A stretch of 36,489 bases of DNA from Hydrogenophilales bacterium 12-61-10. Its GTDB lineage: Bacteria; Pseudomonadota; Gammaproteobacteria; Burkholderiales; Thiobacillaceae. This document shows positions 18,755 to 27,261 of this stretch, piece after piece. A program made the translations under genes and the position numbers. The stretch is from assembly GCA_002279795.1 (NCBI GenBank), contig NCCT01000005.1:1-36489 (forward strand), written 5' to 3'. The stretch's first letter is position 1. Each line of letters opens with the position of its first letter. The notes beneath the pieces were generated by a model. The model was not told where the DNA came from. It saw nothing but the letters and a program-made list of their open reading frames with translations, and did no database searches.

Positions 18755-19513
18755 ATGAACGAACGCCAGAAATTCACCCGCCGTGTCTTCGAAACAGCTC
18801 TTTTTTTCCGTGACATGTACGAGGAAGGGAACGATGGAAACACCAATGCCATCAAGATATTAAAGCCAACGCCAAGCGTGGAAAATACAGCGGTACGAAA
18901 ATTTGTTCTTGGTGAACTCTACGAGGCACAGAAACTGAATCTCACCGACGCAGCTATTCAGCTTGCGATCTGGGCCAATGAGCAAGAACAAATGCAATAC
19001 GACCTCGAGCGCATAGAAGCGGATCTGCGGGCGCTTTGTCTAGTTCATGAACGGAATATCCAGAAAATTAACGGGCAAACCGAACAGGTGATCCAAAGGT
19101 CATTTTTGAGAGCGGCACGCTATATCGAGATGGAAGGCACCTTCTCCCATTCGCGCGCGGTCGAAATCTTTGTTCCAGATGAATTTGTCCCCAGAGGGCT
19201 AGGGAAAAATGGACCTGGCCACCGAGAGCACGTTGTGCCATGCGTATACCTTCGAGAGAAGTGCTTGGATCTCTTCGCAGGGGACGCTACGGTTGAGCAA
19301 GTAGCACAATTTCTACGTCGCTATGTGGTCATCGTAGACATTACAAAGGATGAACAGGGCTGCCTTGATAGAAGCATCGCAAATGGCGGAAAAGGACTCA
19401 AAAATTCAATGCCACCTGACTGGAAACTCGATACGGGGTGCATCTTCCAACGCCTGCACGATGCCAATATCGCATTTGAGCCTCCCAAAGAATTTCCAAA
19501 CTGCACCCATTGA
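18755..19513 (+). CDS. Uncharacterised 252-aa protein with an REHVVP motif
   Basis: The start at 18755 (MNERQKFTRR) is preceded by GAGGAAATCTT; an in-frame ATG at 18668 has no good ribosome site. The first 100 residues are helical and charged (YEAQKLNLTDAAIQLAIWANEQEQ, split). The second half has GHREHVVPCVYLREKC at residues 145-160, then FLRRYVVIVDITKDEQ and SMPPDWKLDTG ending with IFQRLHDANI. The EHVVP...ITKDE...MP..W order recurs, as I recall, in phage- and island-borne proteins of unknown function and has some flavour of HNH/His-Me nucleases, but no complete catalytic set can be assigned. No close relationship to the equally long upstream protein is evident. Confidence 0.6.
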   Translation: MNERQKFTRRVFETALFFRDMYEEGNDGNTNAIKILKPTPSVENTAVRKFVLGELYEAQKLNLTDAAIQLAIWANEQEQMQYDLERIEADLRALCLVHERNIQKINGQTEQVIQRSFLRAARYIEMEGTFSHSRAVEIFVPDEFVPRGLGKNGPGHREHVVPCVYLREKCLDLFAGDATVEQVAQFLRRYVVIVDITKDEQGCLDRSIANGGKGLKNSMPPDWKLDTGCIFQRLHDANIAFEPPKEFPNCTH

Positions 19514-19915
19514 GTGTTGCGCCAAAGAGGAGAGAGGACATCCGTTAGTGAAATACTCCATGGCGGCTTTGGCCGAACTCCAGAGGGATAGGTGAGCAAG
19601 TCCGAAGACGGTTCCTGACCGGAGGCTGTCTTTGACAGTAGCCGATATCCGGTTTCCTGCGCCTACCTCAGTCAGCTTAAGAGCCTTTAGCGGGCACATC
19701 CGGTCACTAGCCCGAATGACGGATTCGGCCGAGTAACCGCCAGTAGCGGCTATCGACGCGCGCTGCCTCTCAGGGTCGGCATTCACCATCCCTGAGCAAC
19801 CAATCATCAACCCAAACGCCCGTATCAGAGAAAGAGGACCTTGCATTGCAACATCCGCTTTTTGCGTTTCGCGTCGATTGAAATATTCAGTGCAAGTCCC
19901 AGCCCCGAAGTCTTC
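19514..19915. other. Non-coding stretch at the right edge of the accessory region
   Basis: This 402-base stretch has no supportable gene on either strand; the open frames that cross it lack ribosome sites and conserved sequence. It contains a short hairpin, CCGC-cagta-GCGG near 19737-19749. Composition returns to the GC-rich genomic style at the methyltransferase gene (19916), so this is the probable right boundary of the island. No tRNA, integrase or direct repeat matching the 10805-11144 junction was recognised by eye. Confidence 0.4.
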
Positions 19916-20755
19916 TTATGGATGCGGTTCCTCATGCCTTGCCGACTCCCAGGCATGGATCGCCTGCTTCCGGGTTTCCCCCCAGTGGTAGCCACCCAAT
20001 TTGCCGCTTTGCTGGATGACGCGGTGGCAGGGGATCAGGATCGCGACAGGGTTTGCGCCTACAGCTTGTCCCACGGCTCTGGCCGAACCTGGATGGCCGA
20101 TTGCGGTTGCAATCTGGGTATAGCTCGCCACTTTTGCCGGGGGGATCTGCAGCAATGCTTTCCACACGCTGATCTGAAAGTTGGTTCCGGAAACATGCAA
20201 AGACAAGGGGCGGTCCAGTTTCTTTTCTTCGCCGAACATGGCTTGGATAACCGCAAGCGTTCGTTGACGATTTTCATGCACCGTCGCACGTGGCCATGCT
20301 TTCTGTAAATCATGCAGGTGGCCATCGGCCTCCGCGTGCGCCAAAAACGCAAAACGACAGATGCCTCTGGGCGTGATGGCAATGAAAGCCTTGCCAAAGG
20401 GGGTGTCGTGTACGGCGTATTCAAGCGCCAGACCCGTGCCACCCATCTTGTATTCGCCGGGGGTAACCGCTTCCAGATGGACGAAATGGTCATACAACCG
20501 CGAACCGCTGCTTAAACCCAGAGTGTCCGACACTTCAAGCAGCGGCTTGGATTCGCTCAGCAATTGCTTGGCGCGCTCCAGCGTGAGCACTTGCAAGAAC
20601 CGTTTGGGGGTTACGCCCGCCCAGCGGCTGAACAGTCGCTGGAAGTGGAAAGGGCTCAGGTGTAAGTGCTGCGCGATTTCCTGCAGGGAGGGTTGACTGT
20701 CTACCCGATTGACGATGAAAGAAATGGCTTCAGCTATGCGGTCATAGTCGGACAT
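19916..20755 (-). CDS. AraC-type HTH / O6-alkylguanine-DNA alkyltransferase (Ada-like)
   Basis: A 279-aa protein. The start at 20755 (MSDYDRIAEAISF) has AGGGA eight bases upstream; other in-frame ATGs at 20761 and 20773 are possible. The N-terminal AraC-type DNA-binding domain has QPSLQEIAQHLHLSPFHFQRLF and GVTPKRFLQVLTLERAKQLL. The C-terminal methyltransferase domain has FQISVWKALLQIPPAKVASY, AVGQAVGANPVAILIPCHRV with the acceptor Cys in PCHRV, and GGYHWG. Compared with Ada it lacks the N-terminal zinc methyl-phosphotriester domain. It repairs O6-methylguanine by suicidal transfer and may regulate genes. The SDR gene lies 34 bases upstream on the same strand. Confidence 0.93.
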   Translation of the reverse strand: MSDYDRIAEAISFIVNRVDSQPSLQEIAQHLHLSPFHFQRLFSRWAGVTPKRFLQVLTLERAKQLLSESKPLLEVSDTLGLSSGSRLYDHFVHLEAVTPGEYKMGGTGLALEYAVHDTPFGKAFIAITPRGICRFAFLAHAEADGHLHDLQKAWPRATVHENRQRTLAVIQAMFGEEKKLDRPLSLHVSGTNFQISVWKALLQIPPAKVASYTQIATAIGHPGSARAVGQAVGANPVAILIPCHRVIQQSGKLGGYHWGETRKQAIHAWESARHEEPHP

Positions 20756-20789
20756 CTGCATTTTCCCTGGCATGTTGACGGGGGCCTGT

Positions 20790-21554
20790 TCAGGTTCGAT
20801 TGATGGAAACCCCGCCGTCAGCCAGCAGCGCCGAGCCGGTGGTGAAACTCGATGCATCGGATGCGAGGTAGAGGGCCGATTTTGCGATCTCTTCTGGCAA
20901 CCCCATACGCTTCAGGGCGTGAAGTCCCTGGACGAAGGCTAATGTGTCTGGGGTATTGGCGAAAGTCCGGCCCATTGGGGTATCCGTGCCGCCCGGCAGG
21001 AGGGCGTTCACCCGGATTCCTTTGGGGCCAAACTCGGCAGCGAGCGTCTGCGTGAGGCCGATGATCCCGGATTTGCTCGCGGCATAGGCTGCCATGCCTG
21101 GCAGGCCTACGGTGTAACCGACGAATGTCGACGTGAAGATCAGGGATCCGCCGTTCCGGTCAAGCATCGCGGGAAGCTGATACTTCGCGCCGAGGAAGGC
21201 GCTCGTCAGGTTTGTCCTGATCGTGTCCTCCCACCCCGAGAGCGACACATCAGGCGTGGCGTTCATCTCGCCGGTCGTGCCCGCATTGTTGAATGCCACG
21301 TCGAGGCCACCGAAACGCCCTATGGCTAACTCGACCAAGGCCTGAGCAAAGGCCTCGTCCTTGACGTCGCCGGCAAGCGCGACGGCATGGCCGCCCGCCT
21401 GGGTGATTTCCTCAACGAGGGCATCAAGTTCCGCCTGGCGTCGCGCGGTGACGACAAGCCTGGCCCCCTCTCGGGCGAATAGTTTTGCTGTTGCATAACC
21501 GATCCCGGAACTTGCGCCGGTGATCAGGGCGACCTTGTTGGGCAGTGCAGACAT
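20790..21554 (-). CDS. Short-chain dehydrogenase/reductase (SDR)
   Basis: A 254-aa classical SDR. The N-terminal nucleotide-binding motif is VALITGASSGIGYATAKLF (TGxxxGxG). The ARRQAELDAL segment that follows is consistent with NADP preference through Arg. FNNAGTTG carries the NNAG motif. The catalytic Ser is in LIFTSTFVGY, with Tyr and Lys in YAASKSGIIGL. RVNALLPGGTDTPMG follows the active site. The substrate cannot be inferred. It starts about 160 bases downstream of the permease gene's end and is probably co-transcribed with the methyltransferase. A small palindrome at 21586-21599 lies just upstream of its start. Confidence 0.93.
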   Translation of the reverse strand: MSALPNKVALITGASSGIGYATAKLFAREGARLVVTARRQAELDALVEEITQAGGHAVALAGDVKDEAFAQALVELAIGRFGGLDVAFNNAGTTGEMNATPDVSLSGWEDTIRTNLTSAFLGAKYQLPAMLDRNGGSLIFTSTFVGYTVGLPGMAAYAASKSGIIGLTQTLAAEFGPKGIRVNALLPGGTDTPMGRTFANTPDTLAFVQGLHALKRMGLPEEIAKSALYLASDASSFTTGSALLADGGVSINRT

Positions 21555-21585
21555 TTTGCGTCACCTTTCATCGTTTGATTTTCAG

Positions 21586-21599
21586 ACTGGCAAGCCAGT
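21586..21599. promoter_or_regulatory. Palindrome upstream of the SDR gene
   Basis: ACTGGC-AA-GCCAGT is a perfect 14-base palindrome 32 bases ahead of the SDR start codon. The position suits an operator for a dimeric repressor of the SDR-methyltransferase unit, but no cognate regulator is identified next to it. It could also be chance. Confidence 0.35.
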
Positions 21600-21715
21600 A
21601 CGGAAGCAATATGAAGGTTTGAACACGTATCTGCGACCCGTATCTTGCTCTGTTTGAACCCTTGGCCTGGACTGCCCCGTGTTCGGTTGGCATTCCGGGC
21701 CTAAGGTCCATACGA

Positions 21716-24187
21716 TCAATTCAATGCCCGGATCGACTGCATCGGCGGCACGCGGGTAATGTGCCGCGTGGTGAGCCAGCCACTGGTGCCTACCAATAGC
21801 GCGCCGGCCGCCGGCAGCGCAAGCCACAGCCAGGGGTGCAGGCGTACCGGCAGTTCGAACAGGCGATGGGCGATCAGCGCCATGGCGATTTCGGCGCAGG
21901 CGCTGGCGAGCAGGCCGGCGAGCAGGCCGAGTGCGATGAATTCGCTCCACAGGCTTTTGGCCAGATAGGCACGTTGCGCGCCCAGGGTGCGCAGCAAGAC
22001 GGCTTCCTGCTGGCGCGCGTCGAGACTGGCGAGCAGGGTGGCGACGACGACGGCCATGCCGGCAGCGAGCAAAAATCCCAGCAGCAATTGAATCGCGCCG
22101 ATGACCTGCGCGAACACGGCCTCAATGTTGGCAATGACTTTATCCAGCGCGAGCACGGTGATGCCGGGAAACGCCTTGACGAAGCCGGGCAGCACGCTGG
22201 CCTGGTTCGCCGGGACGTGAACGCTGGCGATGGAACTGGCGGGCAGGGCGTCGAGCTGGCCGGGGGCGAAGATGACAAAGAAGTTGGGTTGCATCGAGTC
22301 CCACTTCACGCTGCGGATGCTGCCGATGCGCGCGCTGAGCATCTGGTCGCCGACTTGGAAGCCAAGGGTGTCGCCGATGGCCAGATCGAGCTGTTCGGCC
22401 ATGCCGGATTCGACCGAGATGGCGGCGCCGCGCTGGTTGCCATGCCACTCCCCGGCGAGCACGGCATTGTTGGCGGGCAGGCTGGCGGTCCAGGTGAGGT
22501 TGAGTTCGCGCCGCAGCGAGGCGTTGTTGCGTGACTCCGGAGGCAGGGTTGCAGCGATGGGCGAACCATTCTTGCTTACCAGACGGCCGCGCACCATGGG
22601 ATACAGCGCGGACGCCTGCAGCTGGTTTTGCCGCAGGAATGCCGTGACGTCGGCCTGCTGCTGCGGCGCGATATTCACCAGAAAATAATTCGGCGCATCG
22701 GGCGGCAGCTGGGCGCGCCAGCTGTCGACGAGGTCGCTGCGCACCAGCGCCAGCAGGGCGACGAGGAACAGCGCGAGGGTAAAGGCGCCGAGCTGCACGG
22801 TGCTGTCGAAGCGGTGGCGCAGCAGTTGCGCCAGGCCAAAGCGCAGCGGGCCGTGGCTGAGTTTTTGCACCGCTTGTCCGCCCAGCAGCGCCAGCCGGGC
22901 AAGCAAGAGCAGCACGCCGGCCAGCCCCGCCAGCGCGCCGACGAAGACCGCCACGAGTTTGGCGTCCCCTGCGACCCAGGTGACCAGCGCCAGCAGTGCC
23001 GTGGCGCTAGCCCCGACACTGATCCACGCCGCCAGCGGTAGCGGCGGCAGTTCACGGCGCAACACCCGCAGCGGCGACACGCGGATCAGGCGCATCAACG
23101 CGGGCAGGCTGGCGCCCGCCAGCGCCAGCAGGCCGCTGACCATGGCCACGCCGACGGGCGCGATGCCGAGCGCAGGCAGGCGGGTGACGGCGTCTGGCAG
23201 CACCATCAGCGCCAGCAGCTGCTGCATCATTGCGCCGATCGCCACGCCGAGTAGGCTGCCGAGCAGCCCCAGCGTTAGCAGTTGGACGGCATACAGTGTG
23301 CGCAGCTGCGCCGTGGTGGCGCCCATGCAGCGCAGCAGCGCGGCCTGGTCGTAATGGCGCAGCGCGTGCCGATGCGCGGCAATGGCGATGGCCGCTACCG
23401 ACAGCAGCAGGCTGATCAGCGCGGTGAGCTGGATGTAGCGGTCGGCGTTGGCGAATGCGCCGCGAACGGTTTCCACGCCCTCGCGCGAGCCGATGAGGCG
23501 CTGGGTGCTGTCGAGCGTGGGCTTGAGTGCGGCGCTGAACGTGGCCAGCGGTTTGGGTTCGCCGGCGAACTGGTAGAGATAGCTGACCCGGCTGCCGGGC
23601 TGCAGCACGCGGGTGGCCGCGACTTCGTCGGCGCGCAGGAAGACGCGCGGCGCGAGGCCGAACACGCCGCCAAGCTGGCCGGGTTCTTCGGCCACCACGC
23701 CGGCGATGGTGAAGGGCGCTTCGCCGATCTGCACGCGGTCGCCGACCTGCGCATTCAGCAGCGGCAGCAACGAGGCGTCGACATAAATGGAACCGGGCGG
23801 CGGCTGGGCCGGGCGCACCGTGCCGGGCTCGAACGGCCGTGCGGCGATGCGTACGCTGCCGCGCAAGGGATAGGCCGCGTCGACTGCGCGCAGGGTGGCA
23901 AGCTGGAAGGCGTCATCCTTGGCGACCATGCTGGTGAATTCGATGGCGCTGCTGGTGGCGAGCGTGTGTTGCGGCCAGCCCGCAATCGGTCGTGGACTGC
24001 TCACCAGCAGGTCGGCGCCGAGAAACCCCGCGCCCTGTTCGCTCATCGCGCGCTTCAGGCGGTCGCCGAGGAAACCCGTGGTGGCGACGCTGCCGACGCC
24101 GATGATGAGCGCCAGCAGCAGCACGCGCCATTCGCCGCTGGCACGTTCGCGGCGCAATAACCAGAGGCCGAGCCGGGCGAAGTTCAT
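21716..24187 (-). CDS. ABC transporter permease, YbbP/FtsX-like, 823 aa
   Basis: A large inner-membrane permease of the MacB/FtsX superfamily in the YbbP arrangement. A first transmembrane helix near the N-terminus (VLLLALIIGVGSVATTGFLG) precedes a periplasmic domain, then a helix cluster (ALISLLLSVAAIAIAAHRHALRH), a central helix block around residues 300-440, a second periplasmic domain (LPPDAPNYFLVNIAPQQQADV), and a C-terminal FtsX-type block (LLLGFLLAAGMAVVVATLLA, LLAGLLASACAEIAMALIA). Two FtsX-type modules with about ten helices fit a lipid- or lipoprotein-related export role rather than small-molecule uptake. Its start overlaps the stop of the ATPase gene (ATGA). Confidence 0.92.
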   Translation of the reverse strand: MNFARLGLWLLRRERASGEWRVLLLALIIGVGSVATTGFLGDRLKRAMSEQGAGFLGADLLVSSPRPIAGWPQHTLATSSAIEFTSMVAKDDAFQLATLRAVDAAYPLRGSVRIAARPFEPGTVRPAQPPPGSIYVDASLLPLLNAQVGDRVQIGEAPFTIAGVVAEEPGQLGGVFGLAPRVFLRADEVAATRVLQPGSRVSYLYQFAGEPKPLATFSAALKPTLDSTQRLIGSREGVETVRGAFANADRYIQLTALISLLLSVAAIAIAAHRHALRHYDQAALLRCMGATTAQLRTLYAVQLLTLGLLGSLLGVAIGAMMQQLLALMVLPDAVTRLPALGIAPVGVAMVSGLLALAGASLPALMRLIRVSPLRVLRRELPPLPLAAWISVGASATALLALVTWVAGDAKLVAVFVGALAGLAGVLLLLARLALLGGQAVQKLSHGPLRFGLAQLLRHRFDSTVQLGAFTLALFLVALLALVRSDLVDSWRAQLPPDAPNYFLVNIAPQQQADVTAFLRQNQLQASALYPMVRGRLVSKNGSPIAATLPPESRNNASLRRELNLTWTASLPANNAVLAGEWHGNQRGAAISVESGMAEQLDLAIGDTLGFQVGDQMLSARIGSIRSVKWDSMQPNFFVIFAPGQLDALPASSIASVHVPANQASVLPGFVKAFPGITVLALDKVIANIEAVFAQVIGAIQLLLGFLLAAGMAVVVATLLASLDARQQEAVLLRTLGAQRAYLAKSLWSEFIALGLLAGLLASACAEIAMALIAHRLFELPVRLHPWLWLALPAAGALLVGTSGWLTTRHITRVPPMQSIRALN

Positions 24188-24888
24188 GCCGCGGCAGCCT
24201 TGTTGACGTGACCGGCGACCAGGTGAATCCGCCGCTGGCAGCGCGCCGCCAGCGCTTCGTCGTGGGTAACCAGAATGAGCGTGGTGTGGGCGGAGGCGTT
24301 GAGTTCGAATAGCAGGTCGATGATGCGCGCGCCGGTCTCTGCGTCGAGGTTGCCGGTGGGTTCGTCGGCAAACACGATTTCCGGATCAGTGGCGAAAGCG
24401 CGTGCCAGTGCGATGCGCTGCTGCTCGCCGCCGGAGAGTTGGCGCGGCGTGTGGCCGGACCGTGCAGCGAGGCCGACGCGCTCGAGCCAGTGGCTGGCGC
24501 GTTCGCGGGCGTCAGCGCGGCCGGCCAGTTCCAGCGGCAGCAGGATGTTTTCCAGCGCGGTCAGCGCAGGCAGCAATTGAAACGACTGGAACACGAAACC
24601 GATGCGCCCGGCACGCAGGCGAGCGCGGGCATCTTCGTCGAGCGCGTTGAGGTTCTGCCCGAGCAGGAACAGCTCGCCGCTGCTCGGCTGGTCGAGTCCC
24701 GCCAGCAGCCCGAGCAGGGTCGATTTGCCGGAACCGGAGGCGCCGGTGATGGCCAAGGTTTCACCTGCTTTGACGGCAAGCTCGACATCACTGAGGATGA
24801 GGAGCGGTCCGTCGCTTGTGTTCACGCGCTGGGTCAAGGCGCGTGCAGCGACGACGGGGAACTGCGCAGGGTCGGAAGAGGTCATCAA
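24184..24888 (-). CDS. ABC transporter ATP-binding protein, YbbA/LolD-like
   Basis: A 234-aa ATPase partner of the downstream permease. Walker A is ITGASGSGKSTLL, the Q-loop is IGFVFQSFQLLPALTALENI, the ABC signature is LSGGEQQRIALARAF, Walker B is EIVFADEPTGNLD, and the H-loop is LVTHDEALA. This is the LolD/MacB/YbbA class. The ATPase-permease pair is divergent from a TesA-like gene only 25 bases away, the same order as ybbA-ybbP and tesA in enterobacteria, which supports the YbbA assignment. The physiological substrate of this transporter family is not established. Confidence 0.93.
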   Translation of the reverse strand: MMTSSDPAQFPVVAARALTQRVNTSDGPLLILSDVELAVKAGETLAITGASGSGKSTLLGLLAGLDQPSSGELFLLGQNLNALDEDARARLRAGRIGFVFQSFQLLPALTALENILLPLELAGRADARERASHWLERVGLAARSGHTPRQLSGGEQQRIALARAFATDPEIVFADEPTGNLDAETGARIIDLLFELNASAHTTLILVTHDEALAARCQRRIHLVAGHVNKAAAA

Positions 24889-24913
24889 GCGGGTGTCTGA
24901 TTAAGGTGAATGA

Positions 24914-25540
24914 ATGAATTATCGCGTGTGCTTGCTGCTGTTGTGGGGATTGCCTGGATGGGCGGTCGCCAGTTCGTGCTCGTTGTTGATCGTCGGCGAC
25001 AGCTTGAGTTCCGGCTATGGTCTGGCACCGGGCACCAGCTGGGTGGCGAAACTCGATGCACGGCTGCAAAAATCCGCCCCCGACTGGCGCGTGATCAACG
25101 CCAGCGTGAGTGGCGACACCACGCAAAATGGTGTGCAGCGGCTGACGCCTGCGCTGGATCGGCAGCGCCCGCAAGGCGTGCTGATCGAACTCGGCGGCAA
25201 CGATGCCCTGCGCGGCATTCCGCCGGCGGAAATCAAGCGCAATCTGCAAACTATGATCCGCCAGGCCAGGGCGGCGGGCGCCTGGGTGGTGTTGTTCGAC
25301 GTGCCCGTGCTGCCGAATTACGGCAAGCCCTATGCCGATGCCATCACCCGGGTGTACGCGCAACTGGCGCGCGACGAGAAAGTTGCGCGCGTGCCGTGCT
25401 TCGTCTGCGGTGTCGGCGTTACCCCGGGCCTGATGCAGGCCGACGGCATTCACCCGAACGAGGCAGCGCAGACGCGGATGCTCGACGCGGTGTGGCCGAC
25501 GCTGCAGCCGAAACTGCGCTGTCCGGTGAACAAGCCATGA
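24914..25540 (+). CDS. tesA: TesA-like arylesterase / acyl-CoA thioesterase I (SGNH hydrolase)
   Basis: A 208-aa exported SGNH-family hydrolase. The signal peptide (MNYRVCLLLLWGLPGWAVAS) is followed at once by block I LLIVGDSLSSGYGL with the nucleophilic Ser. Block II is SVSGDTTQNGVQRL (Gly), block III IELGGNDALRGI (Asn), and block V LMQADGIHPNEAAQ with the catalytic Asp and His. This set is typical of TesA, which cleaves acyl-CoA, esters and some peptide esters in the periplasm. It is divergent from the YbbA/YbbP pair, and its stop overlaps the next gene's start as ATGA. Confidence 0.92.
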   Translation: MNYRVCLLLLWGLPGWAVASSCSLLIVGDSLSSGYGLAPGTSWVAKLDARLQKSAPDWRVINASVSGDTTQNGVQRLTPALDRQRPQGVLIELGGNDALRGIPPAEIKRNLQTMIRQARAAGAWVVLFDVPVLPNYGKPYADAITRVYAQLARDEKVARVPCFVCGVGVTPGLMQADGIHPNEAAQTRMLDAVWPTLQPKLRCPVNKP

Positions 25541-25920
25541 GCGACGTGACGTGTCCCTGCGGTTCGGGACGCACGCTGTCTGCCTGCTGCGGCCGCTATC
25601 ACGAGGGCGCGCCGGCGCTGGACGCCGACGCCCTGATGCGCTCGCGCTACAGCGCCAATGTACTGGGGCTGGCGGCGTACTTGAAGGCGACCTGGCACCC
25701 CGACACCTGTCCCGCAAACCTGGAACTCGATGCCACGCCGCGCCCGCAATGGCTTGGGCTGGCAGTCAAGTCGCACACGCCGCTGGATGCGCAGCACGCC
25801 ACGGTGGAATTCGTCGCGCGCTACAAGCTGAATGGCCGTGCGTTCAAGCAGCATGAAGTGAGCCGGTTCCAGAAGGTGGACGGACGCTGGCTGTATGTCG
25901 ACGGCGAGACGGGTAACTAA
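25537..25920 (+). CDS. YchJ-family protein (UPF0225, SEC-C motif)
   Basis: A 127-aa protein starting at the ATG that overlaps the tesA stop. The N-terminal SEC-C zinc-binding motif is CPCGSGRTLSACCGRYHEG. ALMRSRYSANVLG follows, then an NTF2-like domain with YLKATWHPDTCP, FVARYKLNGRAFKQHEVSRF and WLYVDGE. This arrangement is the YchJ family, whose function is unknown; the family normally has a second, C-terminal SEC-C motif, which is absent here. It is translationally coupled to tesA. It is followed by a convergent Crp/Fnr-type gene. Confidence 0.9.
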   Translation: MSDVTCPCGSGRTLSACCGRYHEGAPALDADALMRSRYSANVLGLAAYLKATWHPDTCPANLELDATPRPQWLGLAVKSHTPLDAQHATVEFVARYKLNGRAFKQHEVSRFQKVDGRWLYVDGETGN

Positions 25921-25966
25921 CCCTTATAGCGGGAAGACAGACCAGCCGATGCGCGGCGCCGACTCA

Positions 25967-25982
25967 GGCCCCATGTCGGGCC
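25967..25982. terminator. Weak hairpin between convergent genes
   Basis: GGCCC (25967-25971) and GGGCC (25978-25982) enclose a six-base loop in the 87-base gap between the YchJ gene and the convergent Crp/Fnr gene. There is no T-run on either side, so it is only a weak candidate for a shared terminator. Confidence 0.25.
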
Positions 25983-26007
25983 ACAGGTCAGATCCCCGGC
26001 GCGCCGC

Positions 26008-26742
26008 TCAAATCAGCGGGCGTCCGCGCAGCGGCAGGGCGTAGTAATCGGCCAGACGGTTGATCGCTGCGGGGTTGGTGAGCTTTAGCCGCCCGCTTTT
26101 GAGCGTATAGAGCCCGGCAGCCTGCAAGCGCTTCAGCGTTTTGTTGGTGTGCACCAGCGACAGCCCCAGGGCATCGGCAATGTGCTGCTGGTTGAGCGGG
26201 ATCTGCACCCCGTCCGTGCTCCCCAGGCCGATGCTTTCAGCGCGCTTGTACAGATGGACCAACAGCATTGCGATGCGCTCGGCCGCCGAGCGCCGTCCGA
26301 CCGACAGCAGGTTTTCATCGACGATCAGCTCTTCGTGCGCACTGATCCAGGTGATGTCGAAGCCCAGCGCCGGATGGCTGCGATACAACTCCCACAAGCG
26401 CGTGCTGGGGAATTCGCACAGCACGCTATCCGTCAGCGCCTCCACGCCGTGAGGCGAAGGCTGGCCGAGCTGATCCTGCAAGCCGATGAAATCTCCCGGT
26501 AACAGAAAATTGAGAATCTGGCGGCGTCCGTCATTGAGCGTGCGAAAGCGGAACGCCCACCCCGACATCAGGGTAAAGAGTTCGCCAGTGTGATCGCCTT
26601 CGCGCGTGATCGCGTTGCCTGCGGCCACGGCGACCTGACGTTTCCTGAAATTCTGGATGAAGCCTATCTCCGCCTCGGTGTTGGACGAAAAGGCGTCGGT
26701 GGCGCGCAATGGACAGGATCGGCAGGGGGTTTCAGGTGGCAT
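26008..26742 (-). CDS. Crp/Fnr-family transcriptional regulator
   Basis: A 244-aa regulator. An N-terminal Cys pair (CRSCPLR at residues 7-13) precedes a cyclic-nucleotide-like beta-barrel (EGDHTGELFTLMSGWAFRFR, NFLLPGDFIGLQDQLG). A long dimerisation helix follows, then a C-terminal winged helix with SLNQQHIADALGLSLVHTNKTLKRLQAAGL read across residues 185-215. The start has GAGG five bases upstream. Only three N-terminal Cys-type residues or fewer are visible, and the classical FNR four-cysteine spacing is not met, so oxygen sensing by an Fe-S cluster is not supported. It is divergent from the BLUF gene across 123 bases and could control it. Confidence 0.9.
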   Translation of the reverse strand: MPPETPCRSCPLRATDAFSSNTEAEIGFIQNFRKRQVAVAAGNAITREGDHTGELFTLMSGWAFRFRTLNDGRRQILNFLLPGDFIGLQDQLGQPSPHGVEALTDSVLCEFPSTRLWELYRSHPALGFDITWISAHEELIVDENLLSVGRRSAAERIAMLLVHLYKRAESIGLGSTDGVQIPLNQQHIADALGLSLVHTNKTLKRLQAAGLYTLKSGRLKLTNPAAINRLADYYALPLRGRPLI

Positions 26743-26865
26743 GCGGGCCTCGCTTGGAGTCAGGCCATGCCGGATAGGGAGTCGTCTGCATGGCCACTAT
26801 GTCTTAGTTAATTGTGATGTGTTCGCCTGCTCGGTAATTTGTCGTTCACTTTTACGGAGCCGTTG

Positions 26866-27261
26866 ATGCCAGCACCCTATCAATTGATCTATCTGAGTTG
26901 CCTTGATCCGGCAACCTCGCCCGCCCGGGTGGCGGAAATCGTCCAGGCAGGGCGTTTGAAAAACGAACGGCAGCAGATCAGAAGTCTAATCGTGTTTGAC
27001 GGTTGGCGCTTTTGCCAGTATCTCGAAGGCAGCCAGGCGGCCGTCAGCGGATTGTTCGCGCGCATTTGCAGCGACTCCCGGCACACCGATGTCCGCCTGT
27101 TGTTTGAAGCCGATTTTACCGAACCCGGCCGCCTCGCGACCCGCAACCTGAGCTATGCCCTGTGTCATGACCACAGCCTGGACCGGATGGAAGCACTGCG
27201 CGGAGTCGACGCGCTGGGCCAGTTGCAAAGCCTGTTGCCGACATTCGACCTGGAACCCTGA
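26866..27261 (+). CDS. BLUF-domain blue-light sensor (single domain)
   Basis: A 131-aa stand-alone BLUF (FAD-binding blue-light sensor) protein. The start at 26866 follows GGAG; an in-frame ATG at 26839 is less likely. The three photocycle residues have correct spacing: Y9 in LIYLS, N33 in LKNERQQIRSLIVF and Q51 in FCQYLEG, equivalent to AppA Y21, N45 and Q63. RHTDVRLLFEADFTEPGR follows. The usual Trp/Met switch segment (WSM) reads LSYAL, so signalling geometry may differ. No output domain is fused, so it probably acts on a partner protein. It is divergent from a Crp/Fnr regulator. Confidence 0.9.
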   Translation: MPAPYQLIYLSCLDPATSPARVAEIVQAGRLKNERQQIRSLIVFDGWRFCQYLEGSQAAVSGLFARICSDSRHTDVRLLFEADFTEPGRLATRNLSYALCHDHSLDRMEALRGVDALGQLQSLLPTFDLEP

